9,899 nucleotides of DNA from contig CALPQG020000061.1 in the NCBI GenBank assembly GCA_943325655.2, forward strand, positions 1-9,899. The letters run 5' to 3'. Shown in pieces: positions 5,725-9,899 of this stretch. Source of the stretch: Bifidobacterium breve (GTDB lineage Bacteria > Bacteroidota > Bacteroidia > Cytophagales > UBA9547). The notes below the pieces were generated by a model, which did not search any database, was not told the DNA's origin, and saw only the letters and a program-made list of their open reading frames with translations. The translations under genes were made by a program, and so were the position numbers. The stretch's first letter is position 1. Every line of letters begins with the position of its first letter.

Positions 5725-6660
5725 ATGAACCCTTCTACTATTTTATTGATTGTTGGAGTAGGATTTAGTATGGCAGTCCTAGCTTCCTGTTTTGTATCCG
5801 TACAGCAAGGTACCATTGCAGTAATTACGGTTTTCGGTAAATACAGCAGAATTATGGGTCCAGGATTAAACTTCAAAATCCCCTTGATTGAAGTGGTTTA
5901 CAAAAAAATATCCACCCAAAACAGGTCACTCGAACTTGAATTTCAAGCGACCACCATTGACCAGGCAAACGTGTATTTCAAAGCCATGTTGCTGTTTTCC
6001 GTTTTAGATCAAAATGAAGAAACCATTAAAAATGTGGCGTTCAAATTTATTGATGAAAGAAACTTAATGCAAGCGTTGATCAGGACCATTGAAGGCTCTA
6101 TTCGTGGATTTGTTTCCACAAAAAAACAAGCAGAGGTACTTTCATTGCGCAGTGAAATCGTAGAAGATGTCAAAGATCAAATTGACGTAACACTTGAAAA
6201 ATGGGGATACCATTTGATGGATTTACAGTTGAATGACATCACTTTTGATGAATCAATTATGAAATCAATGAGCCAAGTGGTGGCTTCTCATAACCTCAAA
6301 GCGGCTGCAGAAAACGAAGGACAAGCTTTATTGATTACCAAAACCAAAGCCGCTGAAGCAGAAGGAAATGCCATCAAAATTGCCGCTGAAGCCGAAAGAC
6401 AAGCAGCACAATTGCGTGGACAAGGTGTTGCATTGTTTCGTGAGGAAGTAGCAAAAGGGATGACCTCTGCTGCGCGTGAAATGAAACAGGCAAATTTAGA
6501 TTCATCTATCATCATGTTCACCATGTGGACGGAGGCAATTAAGCACTTTGCAGAAAATGGGTCAGGCAATGTGATCTTCCTAGATGGTTCGGCTGATGGC
6601 ATGCAAAAAACCATGCACCAAATGATGGGCATGGGCAAAATCCTTGATACCAAAGAATAA
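5725..6660 (+). CDS. SPFH/band-7 domain membrane protein
   Basis: Read from ATG at 5725 it has 311 residues. One N-terminal membrane helix (about 5-23, ILLIVGVGFSMAVLA) anchors an SPFH/band-7 domain (about 25-190, with QQGTIAVITVFGKYSRI and GPGLNFKIP). An Ala/Glu-rich coiled coil follows (about 192-235, KAAEAEGNAIKIAAEAERQA), then a Met-rich tail (MQKTMHQMMGMG). This is the flotillin/HflKC/stomatin group, which forms large oligomers on membranes and organises microdomains or regulates membrane proteases; the exact subfamily is unclear. No NfeD partner or FtsH gene adjoins it. A TTG at 5644 would add 27 residues, but the ATG places the membrane helix at the N-terminus as usual in the family. 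It is convergent with haaO; the 390-bp MITE-like element starts 23 bp after its stop. Confidence 0.9.
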   Translation: MNPSTILLIVGVGFSMAVLASCFVSVQQGTIAVITVFGKYSRIMGPGLNFKIPLIEVVYKKISTQNRSLELEFQATTIDQANVYFKAMLLFSVLDQNEETIKNVAFKFIDERNLMQALIRTIEGSIRGFVSTKKQAEVLSLRSEIVEDVKDQIDVTLEKWGYHLMDLQLNDITFDESIMKSMSQVVASHNLKAAAENEGQALLITKTKAAEAEGNAIKIAAEAERQAAQLRGQGVALFREEVAKGMTSAAREMKQANLDSSIIMFTMWTEAIKHFAENGSGNVIFLDGSADGMQKTMHQMMGMGKILDTKE

Positions 6661-6810
6661 ATTGATTTATGTCAGTATAATTAGGGTCTGCTGAAAAAGC
6701 ATTAACAATATCAATAACAGTGATTTATGATTAAGAATAGATTTTAAAGTGCAAACAAATCATGCACAATCTTTGAATTGTCTTGCGTACGACCTTTTAA
6801 AAAATGCGTT

Positions 6811-6828
6811 ATCCCGATATTCTCGGGA
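6811..6828. repeat. 18-bp hairpin, copy 2 of 2
   Basis: Reverse complement of 934-951, 18 of 18 bases. It lies inside the MITE-like element, so it either is part of that element or inserted into it. Confidence 0.55.
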
Positions 6829-6962
6829 TTGATCCATGAAACGGTTAATAACAAAACACTGTTTGAGCCACGCTACTATTGAAAGTTTAAACAAAAGTGA
6901 GTGGCGAGTTTGTTTTTTTCGGCGTAATGGAGCAAATTCGTAGCGTTTTTTTTAATCAAATG

Positions 6963-6976
6963 TCCGCCGTGGCGGA
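6963..6976. repeat. GC-rich hairpin TCCGCC-GT-GGCGGA
   Basis: Perfect 6-bp inverted repeat with a 2-nt centre inside the MITE-like element. It is similar in form, not in sequence, to the hairpin at 841-856. Confidence 0.35.
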
Positions 6977-7085
6977 GTATTGATTTTCGTTGGTTAATTT
7001 TTCATCAAGGGAAATAGACAAAAGACAGCATTACAGTGAAAATTAATGGGTAAGCGAGTTTTTCAGCAGCCCCTAAGCTTTGTAC

Positions 7086-7120
7086 TAAAAAAAGTCCCGA
7101 CAAACATCGGGACTTTTTTA
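7086..7120. terminator. bidirectional intrinsic terminator between the SPFH gene and haaO
   Basis: Stem AAAAAGTCCCGA/TCGGGACTTTTT (7088-7100 with 7107-7119, loop CAAACA) with A-rich and T-rich arms, so it works on both strands. It is 24 bp past the haaO stop. It was probably also the SPFH terminator before the 390-bp element inserted in between (inference). Confidence 0.9.
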
Positions 7121-7143
7121 TTAACAAAATAACAAGAACAATT

Positions 7144-7662
7144 TTAACCTACCTTCACTGGAGGCATCATCTGTGTACCACATTTTTTACAAGTACAATT
7201 GCTAGTGGTATAAAACCTATTCATAATTTCAGGCAGTTGCGTGACGATATCTGAAACATGTGCAGCTTCGGAATAGAGTTGCGCTCCACAGTTTTCGCAA
7301 AACCATAAAAAAGCATCCAATTCTTCAGGCTTACGGTAACGTTCTATCACCAATCCAACAGTATTTGCTGGCCTTACAGGACGATGAGGAACTTTAGGTG
7401 GCAATAGAAAAAGATCGCCTTCTTTAATTTCAATTTGTTGAGGTTTGTTGTCCAGCATAATATCCAGCATAACATCTCCTTCAAATTGGTAAAACAATTC
7501 TTCCCCTTCATTATAATGATAATCCTTTCGGGCATTGGGTCCGCCAACAATCATGACTATAAAATCATTATTCCCTTTATAAATCACCTGATTTCCAACC
7601 GGGGGTTGCAGCAAATGGCGATGTTCATCTATCCATTTTTTAATGTTAATTGGAGGAAGCAT
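7144..7662 (-). CDS. haaO: 3-hydroxyanthranilate 3,4-dioxygenase
   Basis: A 172-residue cupin dioxygenase that opens the ring of 3-hydroxyanthranilate with O2, giving 2-amino-3-carboxymuconate semialdehyde, the precursor of quinolinate and NAD and an intermediate of tryptophan breakdown through kynurenine. The first cupin motif holds the Fe(II) ligands His49 and Glu55 (GPNARKDYHYNEGEE), and His93 is the third (PPKVPHRP). Arg45, Arg97 and Glu108 match substrate-binding positions of the family. The C-terminus has the rubredoxin-like metal site of bacterial enzymes: C122/C125 and C158/C161, with an additional C156. Nothing is truncated. No other kynurenine gene is in the window. On the same strand upstream is ilvA, but the 251-bp gap is entirely repeat DNA that begins at the base before the ATG, so the leader and any own promoter must lie in repeats. 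Confidence 0.96.
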   Translation of the reverse strand: MLPPINIKKWIDEHRHLLQPPVGNQVIYKGNNDFIVMIVGGPNARKDYHYNEGEELFYQFEGDVMLDIMLDNKPQQIEIKEGDLFLLPPKVPHRPVRPANTVGLVIERYRKPEELDAFLWFCENCGAQLYSEAAHVSDIVTQLPEIMNRFYTTSNCTCKKCGTQMMPPVKVG

Positions 7663-7739
7663 GTTTTTGAGTTTTGAGTGTTAAGTGTTGAATTTTGAGT
7701 ATTTGAAAGTTTAATAATAATTCTCCAAATTACTTAACA

Positions 7740-7767
7740 CTCAACACTAAACTTAGTTTTGAGTGTT
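7740..7767. repeat. 28-bp exact direct repeat, copy 1
   Basis: Identical over 28 bp to 7837-7864. It contains CAACACT pairing with AGTGTTG around the palindrome AAACT-T-AGTTT, so it is itself a hairpin. Confidence 0.9.
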
Positions 7768-7836
7768 GGGTGTTGAATGTTGAGTATTTTGTTGACAGTT
7801 ATTTTTTTAGTTTTACTAAAAACTCAACACTCACAA

Positions 7837-7864
7837 CTCAACACTAAACTTAGTTTTGAGTGTT
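7837..7864. repeat. 28-bp exact direct repeat, copy 2
   Basis: Exact second copy of 7740-7767, offset 97 bp. It marks the boundary between the second and third hairpin units of the array. Confidence 0.9.
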
Positions 7865-7913
7865 TGGAAGCAAGTTATTTTTTTACTAAAAATTCATCCC
7901 TAAACACTCAACA

Positions 7914-9155
7914 CTATAAGAAGTATCCAAACAAATTCGGATTATCATTGATAGTGGTATAATCGAGATTTTTCTTGTTCATTCTATCAATCAAATCATC
8001 GTAATCTTCCACATGTTTCAACTCTATGCCGACAAAAGCGGGACCTTGGTCGCGGTTATTTTTTTTCACATATTCAAAGCGGGTAATGTCATCATTGGGA
8101 CCAAGTACATCAGACAAAAACTCCCTTAATGCGCCTGCTCTCTGTGGAAACCTAACGATAAAGTGATGCAATAAGCCTTCATAAATCAAGGAGCGTTCTT
8201 TGATTTCCTGCATACGCCCTAAGTCGTTGTTACTTCCACTGACCACACACACTACATTTTTCCCTTTTATTTCTTCTTTATAAAATTCTAATGCAGCAAT
8301 GGTTAATGCCCCAGCAGGTTCAACCACAATGGCTTGCTCATTATAAAGCTTTATAATGGTAGAACACACTTTTCCTTCAGGCACCAAAATCATGTCATGA
8401 AGATGGTCTTTAAGTATCTCGAAAGTATGGTTACCCACACGTTTCACCGCTGCTCCATCCACAAATTTATCAATGGTGTCTAAGGTCACCACATGCCCCA
8501 CATCAAGTGATGCTTTCATGGCCGGCGCACCCAAAGGTTCTACCCCAACTATTTTTGTATCCGGACTTAATTTCCTGAAATAGGAACTCACCCCAGCAGA
8601 CAATCCTCCACCGCCAATTGGCAACATTAAAAAATCTATGGGAACAGTAAGGTCTTGTATAATCTCCACACCTACAGTTGCCTGACCGGCAATCACTGCA
8701 GGAGCATCGAATGGATGAACAAAAACCATTTGGTGTTCATTGCAATAACGAATGGCTTCTTCGTAAGAATCATCAAAAGTATCTCCAATCAAAAGTACTT
8801 CGACAAATTCTTTCCCAAACATTTTTACCTGTGTCACTTTTTGTTTGGGCGTCGTACTCGGCATGTATATTTTACCCCTTATTTGAAGCGTCTTACACGA
8901 ATAAGCCACACCTTGGGCATGATTGCCTGCACTTGCACAAACAACACCTTTGTCACGATCTGCTTGCGACAGCGAACTGATTAAATTGTATGCCCCACGA
9001 ATTTTGTATGACCGTACTACCTGTAAATCTTCTCTTTTCAGGTAAATATTGGCTTCATACTGATCCGACAATTGTTGGTTAAAGGCTGTGGCTGTGTGGA
9101 TAACAACTCCTTTTAACCTATCATTTGCTGCTAATATATCGTTGATGGCTATCAT
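7914..9155 (-). CDS. ilvA: threonine ammonia-lyase (threonine dehydratase), short biosynthetic form
   Basis: A 413-residue PLP enzyme converting threonine to 2-oxobutanoate and ammonia, the entry step of isoleucine synthesis. The PLP lysine is Lys51 in VRSYKIRGAYN; the Asn loop SAGNHAQG is at 75-82, the phosphate-binding GGGGLSAG at 181-188 and SGSNND at 306-311. After the catalytic domain comes one ACT-like regulatory domain (about 325-413), the shorter type rather than the 514-residue E. coli form with two ACT-like modules. Isoleucine feedback is probable but not shown. It starts at ATG, 59 bp after the small membrane protein gene, and has a TAnnTTTG match 31 bp upstream. Its TAG stop lies at the edge of the heptamer array. 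No other ilv gene is in the window. It could act on serine as well, like many members. Confidence 0.96.
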   Translation of the reverse strand: MIAINDILAANDRLKGVVIHTATAFNQQLSDQYEANIYLKREDLQVVRSYKIRGAYNLISSLSQADRDKGVVCASAGNHAQGVAYSCKTLQIRGKIYMPSTTPKQKVTQVKMFGKEFVEVLLIGDTFDDSYEEAIRYCNEHQMVFVHPFDAPAVIAGQATVGVEIIQDLTVPIDFLMLPIGGGGLSAGVSSYFRKLSPDTKIVGVEPLGAPAMKASLDVGHVVTLDTIDKFVDGAAVKRVGNHTFEILKDHLHDMILVPEGKVCSTIIKLYNEQAIVVEPAGALTIAALEFYKEEIKGKNVVCVVSGSNNDLGRMQEIKERSLIYEGLLHHFIVRFPQRAGALREFLSDVLGPNDDITRFEYVKKNNRDQGPAFVGIELKHVEDYDDLIDRMNKKNLDYTTINDNPNLFGYFL

Positions 9156-9186
9156 TGTACTAGAAATAGAGGGTAATATTGTTTTA

Positions 9187-9194
9187 CAAAACTA
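9187..9194 (-). promoter_or_regulatory. TAnnTTTG -7 element for ilvA
   Basis: TAGTTTTG on the minus strand fits the Bacteroidota -7 consensus and ends 31 bp before the ilvA ATG. No TTTG lies at the usual distance upstream, where the sequence is already the end of the preceding gene. ilvA may also be read through from that gene. Confidence 0.33.
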
Positions 9195-9214
9195 AAAATA
9201 TTCACAGATGAATA

Positions 9215-9505
9215 CTAATAAATTATCATTGCAAGCAGATAAAAGATACTTGTACCAATACTGGCATACATAAAACCGAACCGAACTTCTTCACTTTTGA
9301 GGATTATACCAATTCCCATTCCCAATAAACTTAACAAAGGAATCCATACAAATAAAATAAAGTGGTGCAATCCATCATAAATGGCATGTACCAAGTTAAA
9401 TACGCCGTCAGTGTTGCTTTGCAATTTTTGGTGAATCAAATACAAGTAAATCGCAGCAAATAAAAAAACAGCGAATACTATTTTGTAACGTAAAGCGAAT
9501 GCCAT
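9215..9505 (-). CDS. small three-helix membrane protein of unknown function
   Basis: From ATG at 9505 it has 96 residues; a TTG two codons earlier (9511) is less likely. Three hydrophobic segments are visible, at about 9-23 (VFAVFLFAAIYLYL), 45-66 (ILFVWIPLLSLLGMGIGIIL) and 74-95 (FGFMYASIGTSIFYLLAMII). Short charged loops separate them, one with Asp/Asn (SNTDGVFN) and one with KSEEVR. No signal peptide, metal motif or known domain is recognised. It is on the same strand as ilvA, 59 bp upstream, so co-transcription is possible. The spacing of hydrophobic helices and the clean frame argue that it is a real gene, but I cannot assign a family. Confidence 0.7.
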   Translation of the reverse strand: MAFALRYKIVFAVFLFAAIYLYLIHQKLQSNTDGVFNLVHAIYDGLHHFILFVWIPLLSLLGMGIGIILKSEEVRFGFMYASIGTSIFYLLAMIIY

Positions 9506-9532
9506 AGTCAAATGTTTTATGGGTAGTAAGGT

Positions 9533-9562
9533 GCAAGGTAATCAATTAATAGTATTTACAAA
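9533..9562 (-). promoter_or_regulatory. candidate -33/-7 promoter for the small membrane protein gene
   Basis: On the minus strand TTTG (9559-9562), an 18-bp spacer and TACCTTGC (9533-9540), an imperfect TAnnTTTG. The -7 box ends 27 bp before the ATG at 9505. Confidence 0.27.
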
Positions 9563-9655
9563 TGCCAACAAGGGGTAAGCATTTCCATAAATCCTGTTAA
9601 ATTTCTTTGCGAAAGTAAAAACATTCGCCCACTAGTTTAAGTCTTCGCTTCGCTA

Positions 9656-9670
9656 GCGCAAGTCTTGCGC
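9656..9670. repeat. palindrome GCGCAAG-T-CTTGCGC
   Basis: Perfect 7-bp inverted repeat with a single central base, next to a second small palindrome CGCTAGCG (9651-9658). The string AAGTCTT occurs twice here (9639-9645 and 9660-9666). GC-rich, intergenic and without a T-tract, so more like a dispersed hairpin than a terminator. Confidence 0.45.
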
Positions 9671-9699
9671 CAGACAAAAGCAGAATTCAGCCATTGGAG

Positions 9700-9748
9700 G
9701 TACAAGGTACAGAGTACAGGGTACAGGGTACAGGGTACAGAGTACAGA
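9700..9748. repeat. tandem heptamer array, seven copies of GTACAGR
   Basis: Seven uninterrupted 7-bp units: GTACAAG, GTACAGA, three GTACAGG, two GTACAGA, followed by a degenerate GTAAACG. Each variation falls at unit position 6 or 7. A degenerate relative (GTGCAAG, 9531-9537) lies closer to the small membrane protein gene. Copy number may vary by slippage. Confidence 0.95.
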
Positions 9749-9792
9749 GTAAACGCATTAAAATATAAAGTAGCTCAAAAGCCTCACCCCAA

Positions 9793-9811
9793 CCCTCTCC
9801 AAAGGAGAGGG
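9793..9811. repeat. hairpin CCCTCTCC-AAA-GGAGAGGG
   Basis: Perfect 8-bp GC-rich stem with an AAA loop, preceded by CCTCACCCCAA. From memory, closely similar strings are scattered in intergenic regions of many bacterial genomes, so this is probably a REP-like dispersed repeat. No T-tract follows, so it is not a typical terminator. Confidence 0.6.
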
Positions 9812-9899
9812 AGCTGTCCATTAATCATAAATTGGTGATTAATGCAAAGAAAACCTTTTCGTTTTAAAAAAATAATGATGATTTCATCGGGATTTAAAG

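Larger units (their letters stand above)
6684..7073. mobile_element. MITE-like non-autonomous element, 390 bp, TIRs and TA flanks
   Basis: The left end GGGTCTGCTGAAAAA (6684-6698) and right end TTTTTCAGCAGCCCC (7059-7073) are inverted repeats with 14 of 15 bases matching. The base pairs just outside are TA on both sides (6682-6683 and 7074-7075), consistent with a TA target duplication such as IS630/Tc1 or some IS5-group elements make. The interior has no transposase or other convincing frame. It carries two GC-rich hairpins: 6811-6828, identical to 934-951, and TCCGCC-GT-GGCGGA at 6963-6976. It sits between two convergent genes, a harmless site, and separates the SPFH stop from the terminator at 7086-7120. 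The parent transposase family is not identifiable from this sequence. Confidence 0.68.
7663..7913. repeat. heptanucleotide repeat array in alternating orientation, three tandem hairpin units
   Basis: The whole gap between haaO and ilvA consists of degenerate 7-bp repeats. Forward blocks (consensus TKTTGAG) lie at 7665-7706, 7757-7791 and 7854-7867; reverse blocks (CTCAACA) at 7733-7753, 7823-7850 and 7900-7913. Each forward block can pair with the reverse block after it, giving three successive long hairpins. A 28-bp stretch recurs exactly at 7740-7767 and 7837-7864, 97 bp apart, and an A/T-rich stretch around AGTTATTTTTTTA recurs at about 7798 and 7873, so the units arose by tandem duplication followed by decay. 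The array runs from just upstream of the haaO ATG into the TAG stop of ilvA. Confidence 0.9.
9506..9899. other. 394-bp region at the right edge without a convincing gene
   Basis: It holds a weak promoter for the small membrane protein gene, then the hairpin at 9656-9670, the heptamer array at 9700-9748, the hairpin at 9793-9811 and a 9-bp AT-rich inverted repeat CATTAATCA/TGATTAATG (9819-9844). The last 50 bp are plain AT-rich sequence. A gene beginning beyond the window cannot be excluded. Confidence 0.6.

Noticed and set aside
6744..6866. Minus-strand open frame of about 40 codons inside the MITE-like element, ending GRTQDNSKIVHDLFAL.
   Set aside because: It has no suitable start, is bounded by a TAG just upstream and reads through the repeated hairpin. 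It could be a transposase or host-gene remnant, but nothing recognisable supports a call.
7777..7962. Plus-strand 61-codon frame across the heptamer array.
   Set aside because: Its sequence (QHSQLNTKLS, SLNTQHYKKY) is translated repeat, not a protein gene.
9784..9899. Minus-strand open frame from the right edge to a TGA at 9784-9786.
   Set aside because: It reads through the dispersed hairpin (giving PLLWRGLG), has no recognisable motif and cannot be assessed without sequence beyond the window.
1..9899. A hidden defence, secretion or biosynthetic system.
   Set aside because: Every well-supported gene belongs to a known housekeeping or regulatory family except one small membrane protein, and no multi-gene arrangement suggests a new system.

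Overview
This is an AT-rich segment that looks like the chromosome of a Bacteroidota bacterium, most likely class Flavobacteriia. The grounds are protein character (PurA, the short IlvA, the Fur/STAS/PurA cluster, a thrombospondin type-3 repeat protein, a kynurenine-pathway dioxygenase), several matches to the Bacteroidota promoter -7 element TAnnTTTG, and few Shine-Dalgarno sites. There is no phage, CRISPR, toxin or defence operon, and no RNA gene that I can name. Almost every protein is a housekeeping type; the unusual material is between the genes.

Layout. At the left edge, minus strand, are the 5' end of nuoL (truncated by the window) and complete nuoK of respiratory complex I. nuoJ, normally directly upstream of nuoK, is absent. 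A 690-bp non-coding stretch with a cluster of GC-rich hairpins comes instead, then a plus-strand membrane fatty acid desaturase closed by a strong bidirectional terminator. A minus-strand exported calcium-binding TSP3 repeat protein follows. Next is a compact minus-strand cluster fur - STAS anti-anti-sigma protein - purA (gaps of 24 and 21 bp) with a terminator after purA. Divergent from fur is a plus-strand SPFH/band-7 membrane protein.

Between the SPFH gene and the convergent haaO gene lies a 390-bp non-coding element with 15-bp terminal inverted repeats and a flanking TA, like a MITE. The gap between haaO (3-hydroxyanthranilate 3,4-dioxygenase) and ilvA (threonine ammonia-lyase) is filled from start codon to stop codon by heptanucleotide repeats in alternating orientation. 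Upstream of ilvA is a small three-helix membrane protein of unknown function. The last 390 bp have no convincing gene but contain a second heptamer array (seven copies of GTACAGR) and several dispersed-type hairpins.

The genes do not form one pathway. The minus-strand genes from the small membrane protein through ilvA to haaO may be partly co-transcribed; fur-STAS-purA is almost certainly one unit. I found no new multi-gene system. The best leads are the two heptamer arrays, the MITE-like element, the hairpin that recurs in two gaps, and the separation of nuoK from nuoJ.
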